From contig NZ_JAALJH010000083.1 in NCBI RefSeq assembly GCF_011064615.1, positions 1 through 40,987 of the forward strand: a DNA stretch of 40,987 nucleotides, written 5' to 3'. A program made the translations under genes and the position numbers. Each line of letters opens with the position of its first letter. Within the stretch, counting starts at the first letter, position 1. The notes beneath the pieces were generated by a model. The model ran no database searches and was not told the DNA's origin. It saw only the letters and a list, made by a program, of their open reading frames with translations. Shown piece by piece: positions 1 to 8,222 of the stretch. Source of the stretch: Aquisphaera insulae (GTDB lineage Bacteria; Planctomycetota; Planctomycetia; Isosphaerales; Isosphaeraceae).

Positions 1-445
1 CTATAGCGCAACAAAAACCGAGAGTTCCGGCAAGGGAAAAGCCCGTGATCAAGACCAACTTTTCATCGCGCCAGGGCGAGGCTCCTGCCGAGCCAGGCGC
101 ACGCTGAGGCATGCCGACAGGCCTCGTTCCCGCGCAACAAATCCTGGACAAGACGCCCGGGTCGTCCAGGCCAACTTTTCATCGCGCCAGGCCGAGGGTC
201 CACCTGGACGGCCCCGACGTGCTCAATCGAAGCGGCCGTCTTGGTCCTGGCGTGGCGACTGCGGAGGGAATCCTGACGCAAACCTGCTAACCTGAATTGC
301 CGCGGCAGGAAGGGGCGCTCACCCTCCCACCCCGTTCCTGGCGCCGCCTCGCGTCAGGGTGCCGCTCGAGAGGGGGCTGCGCGTCGTGACAATCGGCAGA
401 GGAAGCGACCCGAGCGGCCCGATGTGAGCGGAAGGATGGCACGCC
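1..445. other. Gene-poor stretch at the window start
   Basis: I see no convincing gene in this stretch. Open frames on both strands are arginine- and proline-rich GC artefacts without recognisable domains. It holds a two-part direct repeat (described separately) and, towards its right end, leads into the decayed 3' end of a histidine kinase. The upstream part of that kinase should lie here if it were intact, but no kinase-like peptide could be read before about position 490. Confidence 0.5.
6..196. repeat. Direct repeat, two copies about 116 bp apart
   Basis: A 21-base sequence starting CCAACTTTTCATCGCG is present at 55-75 and identically at 171-191, and similarity runs a few bases further to the right. 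A shorter accompanying box, GCGCAACAAA, precedes each copy (6-15 and 132-141), at offsets of 49 and 39 bases. The two copies therefore look like a diverged tandem duplication of roughly 120 bp. No coding potential or dyad symmetry explains it. Function unknown. Confidence 0.6.
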
Positions 446-616
446 ATGAGCGCCGGCGGTCCGGAACGGGTTGAGGGGACACTCCCGGGGCCATACGGCG
501 CCGGAGGGAGCGGGCGGCGTTTTCGGGGTACGCTGGAGATCGAGTCGAGCCCGGGGGCGGGGACGAGCGTCCCGATCCGGATCCCGATCCCGTCCTCCGA
601 GGAGGGGCCCCGATGA
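446..616 (+). pseudogene. Decayed 3' end of a sensor histidine kinase
   Basis: The frame ending in TGA at 614-616 reads GTLEIESSPGAGTSVPIRIP, which is the classic G2-box end of a HATPase_c domain (consensus GG-LxIESxPGxGTxVxIxIP). Just before it the expected RERAA-type helix is found only in a neighbouring frame (about 494-528, IRRRRERAAFSG), so a frameshift separates the two pieces. No H-box, N-box or G1-box can be read upstream. The stop overlaps the ATG of the response regulator (ATGA at 613-616), the usual kinase-regulator coupling. I read this as a cognate kinase gene that has been truncated and frameshifted. An ATG at 446 in the final frame would give a 56-residue peptide, but its N-terminal part is not kinase-like. 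Confidence 0.6.
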
Positions 617-1263
617 CCAGGCTGCGGGTGCTCCTGGCCGAGGATCACGCCATCGTCCGAGAGGGCCTCCGGGCCCTGCTCGAGGCCCAGCCCGACCTGG
701 AGGTGGTGGGCGAGGCGGCCGACGGCCGCGAGGCGCTGGACGCCGCGAAAGAGCTCGGGCCCGACGTGGTGGTCATGGACATCTCGATGCCCGTGCTGAA
801 CGGGGCGCGGGCCACCGAGGCGATCCGGAGGGACTGCCCCGGGACGCGGGTGATCGCGCTGACGATACACGAGGACAAAGGGTACCTCCGCCAGCTCATC
901 CAGGCGGGCGCCTCGGGCTACCTGCTGAAGCGGGCCGCGTCGCACGACCTCATCCACGCGCTGCACGCGGTCGCGGCGGGCGGCACCTATCTCGATCCGA
1001 CGTTGGCGGGCGACGTCCTCGTGGGCTTCGCCGGCAAGCCTGCGGGGCGGGGTCCGGGCGGGGAGGCCGAGCTGAGCGAGCGCGAGGCGGAGGTGGTCCG
1101 ACTGATCGCGCGGGGCTTCAGCAACAAGGAGATCGCGGCCCAGCTCGATCTCAGCTCCAAGACGGTGGAGACCTACAAGGCCCGGTCGCTGGAGAAGCTC
1201 GGCCTTTCGAGCCGCTCGGACCTGGTCGGCTACGCCGTGCAGCGGGGATGGCTCGACGTCTGA
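613..1263 (+). CDS. NarL/FixJ-family response regulator
   Basis: A 216-residue two-domain regulator. The receiver domain (about 3-120) has the acidic pair E10-D11, phospho-acceptor D56 in VVVMDISMP, T84 and K106 in the YLLKRA motif. A linker is followed by a LuxR-type helix-turn-helix (about 152-212: LSEREAEVVRLIARGFSNKE, then a TVETYK recognition helix). Phosphorylation by a kinase should promote dimerisation and DNA binding. Its ATG overlaps the stop of the decayed kinase at 446-616, so the expected partner is gone; the regulator may now be driven by another kinase or small phosphodonors (inference). All catalytic residues are present, so the regulator itself appears functional. Confidence 0.93.
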   Translation: MTRLRVLLAEDHAIVREGLRALLEAQPDLEVVGEAADGREALDAAKELGPDVVVMDISMPVLNGARATEAIRRDCPGTRVIALTIHEDKGYLRQLIQAGASGYLLKRAASHDLIHALHAVAAGGTYLDPTLAGDVLVGFAGKPAGRGPGGEAELSEREAEVVRLIARGFSNKEIAAQLDLSSKTVETYKARSLEKLGLSSRSDLVGYAVQRGWLDV

Positions 1264-1675
1264 GCCGGCTTTCGGCGGACGTCTTGCGGCGGTTTTTCGC
1301 CGATCCCGACGCCGCCCCGCCTCCCGGAACCGGTCGCCTCAGCCTCCCCGATCCCCGGGCGGAGAGGCCGACCCGTGCCGCGCCATCGACGCGGCTCTAC
1401 CCGCGGAACAGGGCCGGCGGGGCGACGGTGAGGCTCGGCGGGATGGCAGGGCCGAGCATCCGGCCGGGCTCGTGTCATCCGCCGTCCTACGTCATTTCTC
1501 GGAAGCTGCTGACGGCCCGGGGGGGGCGGCGGCGCGTGAATCGCGGTATCTCGGCCCCGCATCGGTCACCAGTGTCTCGCGACCGCGGTGGATCGGCCGG
1601 GACGCTTGCCGACCCCGGACGATCCGGGGGCCGCAGGCCGCGACCATCCACACTGCCTCATACAAACGGTGCAAG
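1264..1675. other. Non-coding gap of 412 bp
   Basis: No supported gene. A short GC hairpin with a T-rich loop lies at 1287-1302 (CGGCG-GTTTTT-CGCCG), too weak to call a terminator with confidence. Open frames here lack similarity to anything I recognise. The region presumably holds the promoter of the secreted protein that starts at 1676, but no clear -35/-10 pair or ribosome binding site was found. Confidence 0.4.
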
Positions 1676-2842
1676 ATGAGAAGATTCTCCCTGATAGGGA
1701 TCCCGCTCGCCCTCGCCCTGGCCGGGATGCCATCGCCCGCCCGCGCGGACGACGGCCTGGCCAGGGACCGACCGGCGGGCGAGGTCGAGACGGTCGCTAC
1801 CTTCGACGGGCCGATGCCCACCGGCGTGACGGTCTCGCACACCGGCCGCATCTTCATCTGCTACCCGAAGTGGGGCGACAAGGTCGCCTTCACGGTCGCC
1901 GAGGTCAAGGGGGGCAAGCCGGTCGCCTACCCCGACCAGGCCACCAACCAGGCCTCCGGGGCTGGCGACGGGCGACACTTGATCTCGGTGCAGAGCGTCG
2001 TCGTGGACCCGAGCGACCGCCTCTGGGCCGTCGATACCGGCAGCGTCGAGTTCGGCCCCACCTCGCCCGGCGGCCCCAAGCTGGCCTGCTTCGACCTGGA
2101 GTCGAACAGGGTTTCCGGGATCATCCCGTTCCCCCCCGAGGTGGTCCTGCCGACGAGCTACATCAACGACGTCCGCTTCGACCTCCGCCGCGGCGAGGCG
2201 GGATACGCCTTCCTGACCGACTCGTCGGACAAGGGCCCCAACGGGATCATCGTCGTCGACCTGGCCTCGGGCCGGAGCTGGCGGCGCCTGCACGACCACC
2301 CGACGACCAAGGCCGACCCCGCGATGCTCGCCCTGGTCGAAGGCCGTCCGGTGATGGAGCGTCCGCCGGGCGGGCCGCCGAAGCCGGTGACGATGGGCAG
2401 CGACGGGATCGCCATCGCGCACGACGGTTCTCGGCTCTTCTACTGCCCGCTGGTCAGCCGTCGCCTCTACAGCGTCGATGTCAACGCCCTGGTCGACGCC
2501 CGTGTGCCCGACTCCCAGGTGGCGGCGACCGTCCTGGACCACGGCGAGAAGGGTCCGTCCGACGGCCTGGAGTCGGACGACCGGGGGCGGACCTACGCGA
2601 CGAACTACGAGCAGAACGCCGTGCTTCGCCGCTCGCCCGACGGCCGATTCGAGACGCTGGTCCACGACCCGCGCGTGCTCTGGCCGGACACGCTGTCGGT
2701 GGCCCGCGACGGGCACCTCTACTTCACCGCCAACCAGCTCCACCGCCAGGCGAGATATCAAGGGGGCAAGGACCTGCGCCAGGAGCCGTACGTCCTATTC
2801 CGGGTCAAGATCGATGCCGGGCCGGTGCGGCTGACTCGCTGA
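1676..2842 (+). CDS. Secreted Yellow/major-royal-jelly-like beta-propeller protein
   Basis: Encodes 388 residues from ATG 1676; the frame is open further upstream, but this start places a clean signal peptide at the N-terminus (MRRF, hydrophobic stretch, then ARA-DD as the likely cleavage site near residue 22-23). The mature part resembles the MRJP/Yellow and SMP-30-like six-bladed propellers: PTGVTVSHTGRIFICYPKW near the start, VVDPSDRLWAVDTG, INDVRFD, GSDGIAIAHDGSRLFYCPL, SDGLESDDRGRTYATNYE and a final LYFTANQL blade. Bacterial members are exported and of mostly unknown substrate; ligand binding or lactonase-like activity is possible. A hairpin follows at 2875-2910. Not obviously in an operon. 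Confidence 0.85.
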   Translation: MRRFSLIGIPLALALAGMPSPARADDGLARDRPAGEVETVATFDGPMPTGVTVSHTGRIFICYPKWGDKVAFTVAEVKGGKPVAYPDQATNQASGAGDGRHLISVQSVVVDPSDRLWAVDTGSVEFGPTSPGGPKLACFDLESNRVSGIIPFPPEVVLPTSYINDVRFDLRRGEAGYAFLTDSSDKGPNGIIVVDLASGRSWRRLHDHPTTKADPAMLALVEGRPVMERPPGGPPKPVTMGSDGIAIAHDGSRLFYCPLVSRRLYSVDVNALVDARVPDSQVAATVLDHGEKGPSDGLESDDRGRTYATNYEQNAVLRRSPDGRFETLVHDPRVLWPDTLSVARDGHLYFTANQLHRQARYQGGKDLRQEPYVLFRVKIDAGPVRLTR

Positions 2843-2874
2843 AGGACCAAGGAAGCCGGCGGGACTCATGGGCG

Positions 2875-2910
2875 CATCGACCCCTCGGGATCTCGGGGGG
2901 GGCGTCGATG
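2875..2910 (+). terminator. Hairpin after the MRJP-like gene
   Basis: Arms CATCGAC+CCC (2875-2884) and GGG+C+GTCGATG (2900-2910), one bulged C, with a 15-base loop; no T-run follows. It lies 33 bp behind the stop at 2842 and before the next gene, so transcription termination is the simplest reading. Confidence 0.4.
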
Positions 2911-2971
2911 TGACCGACTTGACACCGATGAATCGCGGGGCGGCCCGGGAGCCCCGCCGGGAGGACAAGAC

Positions 2972-3763
2972 ATGGCGTCGACGAATGTCATCTTACGAGA
3001 CCCACCGGGGAGGACGGCCGAAGCGCGGCAGCCCTCCGCGAGGGAGGCGGCCCCGAGGTCGTCGGGGGCCAACGTCGGCCAGGTCGAGCGCGTCGCCTCG
3101 GCGGCGGTCGGCGGGACATTGTTCCTGCTCGGGCTCGGCCGACGCTCGCTCGGCGGGGCGGCGGTGGCCGCCCTCGGCGGCGGGCTCTTCTACCGGGCCG
3201 TCACCGGGCACTGTCATCTCTATGAGGCGCTCGGGATCGATACCGCAGCCGATCACGGGGCGGCCGGGGCCTCGCAGGACGCACCGGAGGCGACGGCCGC
3301 CATCACGATCGGCAAGCCAGCCAAGGAGCTCGACCGCCTCTGGCGCGAACCGCAGACCCTGACGCGGATCACGTCCGGGTTCGTCGAGCTGACGCCCGGC
3401 GGCGACGGCCGCATGCACTGGAAGGCCCGGGGCCCGCTCGGGCGGGACTTCGAATGGGACACGCGGGTCGTCGAGGATCGGCCGGGTTCGGGCCAGCGAT
3501 GGCAGTCGGTCGACGGGGCGTCCCTGCCGAGCGAGGGCGAGGTCCGCTTCCGCCCCGCGCCGGCAGACCGAGGCACGGAGGTCACCCTCCGCATCCGGTT
3601 CGACCCGCCGGGCGGGGCCCTCGGCCTGGCGGCCGCGAAGCTCCTGGGCTTCGTGCCCAGGCTTTTCGCCGAGCGGACGCTCCACTACTTCAAGTCGCTG
3701 GCCGAGACCGGCGAGATCCCCACCACCGACCGGCAACCGGCCGCACGGTCTGACACCCGCTGA
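2972..3763 (+). CDS. DUF2892 membrane segment fused to an SRPBCC domain
   Basis: 263 residues. Residues 35-90 match the YgaP-like inner-membrane domain DUF2892: two glycine-rich hydrophobic helices around GGTLFLLGLG and AALGGGLFYRAVTGHC, ending in HLYEALGID. Residues 108-245 form an SRPBCC/polyketide-cyclase-like fold (TIGKPAKELDRLWREPQTL opening, WEWDT-like strands, GTEVTLRIRFDPPGG, and a long C-terminal helix LFAERTLHYFKSLAETGE). Such fusions usually sit beside zinc alcohol dehydrogenases, as here: the next gene begins 14 bp downstream. The start has a good GGAGG 7 bp upstream. The ligand is unknown; a small hydrophobic molecule is the family expectation. A tentative -35 (TTGACA, 2919-2924) lies upstream, but without a convincing -10. 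Confidence 0.85.
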   Translation: MASTNVILRDPPGRTAEARQPSAREAAPRSSGANVGQVERVASAAVGGTLFLLGLGRRSLGGAAVAALGGGLFYRAVTGHCHLYEALGIDTAADHGAAGASQDAPEATAAITIGKPAKELDRLWREPQTLTRITSGFVELTPGGDGRMHWKARGPLGRDFEWDTRVVEDRPGSGQRWQSVDGASLPSEGEVRFRPAPADRGTEVTLRIRFDPPGGALGLAAAKLLGFVPRLFAERTLHYFKSLAETGEIPTTDRQPAARSDTR

Positions 3764-3777
3764 GAGGAGGAAACGAC

Positions 3778-4947
3778 ATGCGAGCCCTCTACTGGAATGG
3801 GGTCAACGACCTGCGGGTCGGGACCGTCCCCGATCCGACGATCATCAACCCCCACGACGCCATCCTCAAGGTGACCCTCACGACCACCTGCGGCTCGGAC
3901 CTGCACTTCATCGACGGCTACCTGCCGACAATGAAGCCGGGCGACATCATCGGCCACGAGTTCATGGGCGAGGTCGTCGAGACCGGGCCCGAGGTCAAGA
4001 AGGTCAAGAAGGGCGAGCGGGTCGTCGTCCCCTCGTTCATCGTCTGCGGCCAGTGCTGGTACTGCCGGAACCAACTCTTCTCGCTCTGCGACAACACGCA
4101 CCCGAAGCCCGAGCTCCAGGTCCCATTGTTCGGCTATCCCACGGCCGGCATCTACGGCTACACCCACGCCTTCGGCGGCTACGCCGGGTCGCACGCCGAA
4201 TACGTCCGCGTCCCGTTCGCCGATAATGACTGCTTCCACGCCCCCGAGGGCGTGCCCGACGACCACGTGCTCTTCCTCTCCGACGCCGCGCCGACAGGCT
4301 ACATGGGGGCCGACTTCTGCGACATCAAGCCCGGCGACACGATCGCCGTCTGGGGCTGCTGCGGCGTCGGGCTCATGGCGCAGCGGAGTGCCTACCTGCT
4401 GGGGGCCGAGCGGGTGATCGCAATCGACCGCTTCCCCGAGCGGCTCCGGCTGGCCCGGGAGAAGTGCGGCTCCGAGGTCATCAATTACATGGAGGTCGAC
4501 AGCGTCGTCGAGACGCTCAAGGAGATGACCGGCGGCCGCGGGCCCGACGCCTGCATCGACGCCGTGGGCATGGAGGCGCACGGGACCGGCATCCAGCACG
4601 CCTACGACAGCGTCAAGCAGGCGCTGCACCTCCAGACCGACCGCGGGACGGCGCTGCGCGAGGCGATCATGGCCGTGCGCAAGGGCGGGGTCCTGTCGAT
4701 CCTGGGCGTCTACATGCTGATGGATAAGTTCCCCATCGGCGCGATCATGAACAAGGGGCTCACCGTGCGGTCGGCCCAGCAGCACGGTCAGAAGTACATG
4801 CCGCGCCTGCTCGAGCACGCGGCGAAGGGGGAGCTGGATCCGTCGTTCCTGGCGACGCACCGGTTCTCGCTCGAGGACGGGCCGCGAGGCTACGCGATGT
4901 TCAAGCACAAGGAGGACGGCTGCGTCCGCTCGGTCTTCGTGCCGTGA
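3778..4947 (+). CDS. Zinc-dependent alcohol dehydrogenase (MDR family), copy 1
   Basis: 389 residues, preceded by GAGGAGG. Medium-chain dehydrogenase of the glutathione-independent formaldehyde-dehydrogenase-like group: catalytic zinc ligands C38 (CGSDLH), H60 and E61 (GHEFMG); structural zinc cysteines C90, C93, C96 and C104; Rossmann loop GCCGVG at 193-198; and D217 after the second beta strand, favouring NAD over NADP. It should oxidise an alcohol or reduce an aldehyde in the cytoplasm; the substrate cannot be read from sequence. It is a close paralogue of the gene at 5584, with the same length and zinc-ligand positions, so the pair arose by duplication. The gap of 14 bp to the upstream DUF2892-SRPBCC gene indicates co-transcription. 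Confidence 0.92.
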   Translation: MRALYWNGVNDLRVGTVPDPTIINPHDAILKVTLTTTCGSDLHFIDGYLPTMKPGDIIGHEFMGEVVETGPEVKKVKKGERVVVPSFIVCGQCWYCRNQLFSLCDNTHPKPELQVPLFGYPTAGIYGYTHAFGGYAGSHAEYVRVPFADNDCFHAPEGVPDDHVLFLSDAAPTGYMGADFCDIKPGDTIAVWGCCGVGLMAQRSAYLLGAERVIAIDRFPERLRLAREKCGSEVINYMEVDSVVETLKEMTGGRGPDACIDAVGMEAHGTGIQHAYDSVKQALHLQTDRGTALREAIMAVRKGGVLSILGVYMLMDKFPIGAIMNKGLTVRSAQQHGQKYMPRLLEHAAKGELDPSFLATHRFSLEDGPRGYAMFKHKEDGCVRSVFVP

Positions 4948-5020
4948 CGGACGCGCCGCGTTCACGGCCATCGGCCGCCGCGCGGCCCGTGGCGTATCTA
5001 AAGCACCGGAGGGGGAGACC

Positions 5021-5467
5021 ATGAACGAGATGAAAGTGGCTCGCGGGCTGGGGTGGTTCAGCATCGGCCTGGGCCTGGCCGAGATCGTGGCGGGCCGGGA
5101 GATCGGCCGCACGCTCGGCATGGAGGACCGCACCTGGCTGATCCGGGCCTACGGGGTCCGCGAGATCGCTTCGGGCGTCGCCATCTTCTCGCAGGACACG
5201 CCCAGGGCCGGCGTGTGGTCGCGGGTCGCCGGAGACGTCCTCGACCTCGCGACGCTGGCCTCGGCCTGCCGGGACGACAACCCGAAGCGCGACAACGTGG
5301 CCGCGGCTATCGCGTCGATCGCCGGGATCACGTGGGCCGACTACTGGTGCGCGAAGCGGCTCCACAGCGGCCGGCCGCACGCGTCCTACCGCGTCCATCA
5401 GCAGTACGTCGCCGACGGGCCGAGCCGCCGCACCGCCTCGGGGGAATTCCCGGCGGCCCGTCGGTAA
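5021..5467 (+). CDS. Small membrane protein of the DUF4267/cyclase-dehydrase-associated type
   Basis: 148 residues with a strong GGAGGGGGA ribosome site. The N-terminal half has hydrophobic stretches (ARGLGWFSIGLGLAEIVAG, REIASGVAIF) and a DLATLASA helix followed by AAAIASIAGITWADYWCAKR, i.e. three to four predicted membrane helices. The pattern (GWFSIGLGLAE..., RTLGM, IRAYGVREI.SG) is that of small proteins that accompany SRPBCC proteins and zinc alcohol dehydrogenases in many bacteria; sometimes labelled cyclase dehydrase. No catalytic motif is visible. It lies between the two dehydrogenase twins, which suggests a role in the same pathway or membrane-associated assembly (inference). The last 20 residues look disordered. 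Confidence 0.7.
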   Translation: MNEMKVARGLGWFSIGLGLAEIVAGREIGRTLGMEDRTWLIRAYGVREIASGVAIFSQDTPRAGVWSRVAGDVLDLATLASACRDDNPKRDNVAAAIASIAGITWADYWCAKRLHSGRPHASYRVHQQYVADGPSRRTASGEFPAARR

Positions 5468-5583
5468 GCGCCTCCGGGCCGTCCCCGCCCGGGCCGGGCC
5501 GGATCCCGGCCGCGGCGGCCCGCGGCCGACTCTCCAGCGGCGATCACCCCAATCCTGAGGACCTGAACCCGAGAGGAGCAAGC

Positions 5584-6753
5584 ATGAGGGCCATCTGCTG
5601 GCACGGCAAGAGCGACGTCCGTGTCGACACCGTCCCCGACCCCAAGGTCCAGGATCCGCGCGACGCGATCGTGCGGATCACTTCCACCTGCATCTGCGGC
5701 TCGGACCTGCACCTCTTCGACGGCTACATGCCGACGATGGAGGCCGGCGACGTCCTCGGCCACGAGCCGATGGGCGTCGTCGAGGAAGTGGGGAAGTCGG
5801 TGACGAATCTCAAGCCGGGCGACCGCGTGGTCGTCCCGTTCACGATCTCGTGCGGGACCTGCTTGTTCTGCCAGCGGCAGCTCTACTCGCTCTGCGACAA
5901 CTCGAACCCCAACGCCGAGATCGCCCGCAAGGCGATGGGGCAATCCCCGGCGGGCCTCTTCGGCTACTCGCACATGCTCGGCGCCTACCCCGGCGGTCAG
6001 GCGGAATACCTCCGCGTGCCCTACGCCGACGTCGGCCCGGTGAAGATCCCCGAAGGCCTCCCCGACGAGAAGGTCGTCTTCCTCTCCGACATCTTCCCGA
6101 CCGGCTACATGGCCGCCGAGCAGGCGCAGATCGAGCCGGGCGACGTCGTCGCGATCTGGGGCTGCGGGCCGGTGGCCCAGTTCGCCATCCGCAGCGCCTG
6201 GATGCTCGGGGCCGGCCGGGTCGTCGCCATCGACCGGGTGCCGGAGCGGCTGAAGATGGCCCAGGACGGCAAGGCCGAGACGATCAACTTCGAGGAGCAG
6301 GACGTCTACGACACCCTCATGGAGATGACCAAGGGCCGCGGGCCGGATCGCTGCATCGACGCCGTGGGGGCCGAGGCGCACGCCGGGGGCAGCCTCGACG
6401 CGGTGATCGACAAGGCGAAGGCGTCGGTCGGGCTGACCACCGACCGGGCGCACACGCTCCGCCAGGCGATCATGTGCTGTCGCAAGGGGGGGACCGTCTC
6501 GATCCCGGGCGTCTACATCGGCTTCCCCGACAAGATCCCGATGGGCGCCGCGATGAACAAGGCGCTGACCTTCCAGATGGGACAGACCCATGTCCAGAAG
6601 TACAAGGAAAAGCTCCTGAAGACGATCATCGACGGCCAGATCGACCCCTCGTTCGTGATCACCCACGAGGTCCCGCTGGAGGAGGGCCCCGAGATGTACA
6701 AGACGTTCCGGGACAAGAAGGACAACTGCATCAAGGTGGTCCTCAAGCCCTGA
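5584..6753 (+). CDS. Zinc-dependent alcohol dehydrogenase (MDR family), copy 2
   Basis: 389 residues from ATG 5584 (GAGAGGAG upstream); the frame is open further left but that part is non-homologous. Ligands are at the same positions as in the first copy: C38, H60, E61 for the catalytic zinc and C90, C93, C96, C104 for the structural zinc; nucleotide loop WGCGPVAQFA and an IDR acidic residue indicate NAD. The two copies keep identical length but have diverged clearly along the chain, for example ICWHGKSDVRV against LYWNGVNDLRV, so they probably differ in substrate. A perfect 8-bp hairpin at 6776-6796 follows and probably ends the transcript that began at 2972. Confidence 0.92.
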   Translation: MRAICWHGKSDVRVDTVPDPKVQDPRDAIVRITSTCICGSDLHLFDGYMPTMEAGDVLGHEPMGVVEEVGKSVTNLKPGDRVVVPFTISCGTCLFCQRQLYSLCDNSNPNAEIARKAMGQSPAGLFGYSHMLGAYPGGQAEYLRVPYADVGPVKIPEGLPDEKVVFLSDIFPTGYMAAEQAQIEPGDVVAIWGCGPVAQFAIRSAWMLGAGRVVAIDRVPERLKMAQDGKAETINFEEQDVYDTLMEMTKGRGPDRCIDAVGAEAHAGGSLDAVIDKAKASVGLTTDRAHTLRQAIMCCRKGGTVSIPGVYIGFPDKIPMGAAMNKALTFQMGQTHVQKYKEKLLKTIIDGQIDPSFVITHEVPLEEGPEMYKTFRDKKDNCIKVVLKP

Positions 6754-6775
6754 GGGCCCTGAGCCGTGGCAAAGC

Positions 6776-6796
6776 GGGGCGGCGCAGTGCCGCCCC
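6776..6796 (+). terminator. GC-rich hairpin ending the dehydrogenase operon
   Basis: GGGGCGGC (6776-6783), loop GCAGT, GCCGCCCC (6789-6796): a perfect 8-bp stem 23 bp after the stop at 6753. There is no T-run, as is common in very GC-rich genomes. Confidence 0.55.
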
Positions 6797-7022
6797 AGCG
6801 ACCGGAGGTTTCATCAACTGGGACGGATCCCCTCCGTCGCTCGTACGGGCGATCTCGACCGCTGGCGCGGGGGGCTCAGGCTCTCCGGCCGTGGCCCGAG
6901 CGAACGCGCACCGACCGTCGTCCTGACCGGGACACGCCACCGCCTCGGCATGCACGTTGTCCCCCCATCGGACGCGCGCAATTCCGACGCGCGGCACGTT
7001 CAAACGACAGAGGAGCAGGCCC

Positions 7023-7415
7023 ATGTTGCTGGAGCGAGTACGACAATTGCACCGGGACAAACCGCTCGCCGGTCGGCGGATCGCGGTGCTGGCGACCGAC
7101 GGGTTCGAGATGGTCGAACTCGACGTCCCCGCCGCCGCCATGCGGTTGGCCGGCGCGACGGTCGAGGTGATTTCCATCCATCCGGGCCGGATCCGCGGGA
7201 TGAACCTCCACGAGCCGGCCGGCACGGTGGGCGTCGACCAGACGCTCGACCGGGCCGACCCGGCCGATTACGACGGGCTCCTGATCCCCGGGGGCTTCGT
7301 CAATCCCGACCCGGCCGCACTGGTCCTGAAAGCGCGTGCGACGGTCCACGCAAGGGACGGATCCGACCCGGAGAAGAGACATGAATCGCCACCGTTTCGG
7401 CCCCAACGATCGTGA
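7023..7415 (+). pseudogene. Truncated DJ-1/PfpI-family gene
   Basis: From ATG 7023 (AGGAG 7 bp upstream) 130 residues are encoded. The first 100 match the N-terminal half of a PfpI/DJ-1 domain: RRIAVLATDGFEMVELDVP with the conserved Glu of the active-site pocket, then AGATVEVISIHPG and YDGLLIPGGFVNPD. After about residue 100 (near 7320) similarity stops: the nucleophile-elbow cysteine (normally in a CHG motif) and the whole C-terminal half are absent, where family members run to about 180-190 residues. The frame instead runs into and overlaps the start of the aldo/keto reductase at 7381. A deletion joining the two genes is the simplest explanation. Unlikely to be an active glyoxalase/deglycase. 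Confidence 0.75.
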
Positions 7416-8220
7416 TGTCTCGGTGATCGGCCAGGGGACCTGGTACATCGACACCGCGGACCGCCCCTCGGCCGTCGCCGCCTTGCGTCGGGGGCTGGAC
7501 CTCGGGATGAATCACGTCGACACCGCAGAGATGTACGGCGACGCGGAAACCGTGGTCGCCGAGGCGATCGCCGGGCGGCGCGACGAGGTCTTCCTCGTCT
7601 CCAAGGTCGTCCCGCAGAACGCCTCGAGGAGCGGGACGGTCGCGGCCTGCGAGCGGTCGCTCGCCCGCCTGGGGACCGACCGCCTCGACTGCTACCTCCT
7701 GCACTGGCGCGGCGAGCACCCGCTGGAGGAAACCTTCGCCGCCTTCGAGCAACTCCGGGGCGAGGGGAAGATCCTTTCCTGGGGCGTGAGCAACTTCGAC
7801 GAGCCCGACCTCGACGAGGCCCTGGCGGTCGCGGGCGAGGGGCGGATCGCCTCCAATCAGGTCCTCTACCACCTGGAGCAGCGCGCCATCGAGCACGCCG
7901 TCCTCCCCTGGTGCGAGGCGCACCGCGTCGCCGTGGTGGCCTACAGCCCGCTGGGGCACGGACACTTCCCCGGCCCGCACTCGAAGGGAGGGCGCGTCCT
8001 GCGGGAGATTGCCGCCGCGCACGACGCGACCCCTCGCCAGGTTGCACTCAGCTTCCTGACCCGGGACCCCCGCCTGTTCGCGATCCCCAAGGCCTCCAGC
8101 CCGGACCACGCCGCCGAGAACGCGGGGGCCGGCGACCTCCGATTGACCGGCGCCGAACTTGCACGGATCGACGAGGCGTTCCCGCGCGGCCCTCGACCTG
8201 ACCAGTTGCCGATGCTATAG
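7381..8220 (+). CDS. Aldo/keto reductase
   Basis: 279 residues from ATG 7381 (GGAGAAG just upstream; an in-frame ATG at 7336 adds a non-homologous 15-residue leader). A TIM-barrel oxidoreductase with the full catalytic tetrad: D47 and Y52 (NHVDTAEMYG), K75 (FLVSKV) and H108 (CYLLHWRG). LSWGVSNFDEPDL, IASNQVLYHLEQR and AYSPLGHG are standard AKR strands, and the C-terminal FAIPKASSPDHAAENAGA contains the K-S cofactor-phosphate binding segment that favours NADPH. It should reduce small aldehydes or ketones. It sits immediately behind a broken PfpI gene, and its ribosome site lies inside that gene's residual frame, so expression may depend on the upstream promoter. Confidence 0.93.
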   Translation: MNRHRFGPNDRDVSVIGQGTWYIDTADRPSAVAALRRGLDLGMNHVDTAEMYGDAETVVAEAIAGRRDEVFLVSKVVPQNASRSGTVAACERSLARLGTDRLDCYLLHWRGEHPLEETFAAFEQLRGEGKILSWGVSNFDEPDLDEALAVAGEGRIASNQVLYHLEQRAIEHAVLPWCEAHRVAVVAYSPLGHGHFPGPHSKGGRVLREIAAAHDATPRQVALSFLTRDPRLFAIPKASSPDHAAENAGAGDLRLTGAELARIDEAFPRGPRPDQLPML

Positions 8221-8222
8221 GC

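Noticed and set aside
1287..1302. CGGCG-GTTTTT-CGCCG hairpin after the response regulator
   Set aside because: Only five base pairs, with the T-run in the loop rather than behind the stem, so not called as a terminator.
471..1679. Plus-strand open frame of 402 codons overlapping the response regulator
   Set aside because: Arg/Gly-rich translation in a shifted frame; the regulator frame has all catalytic residues.
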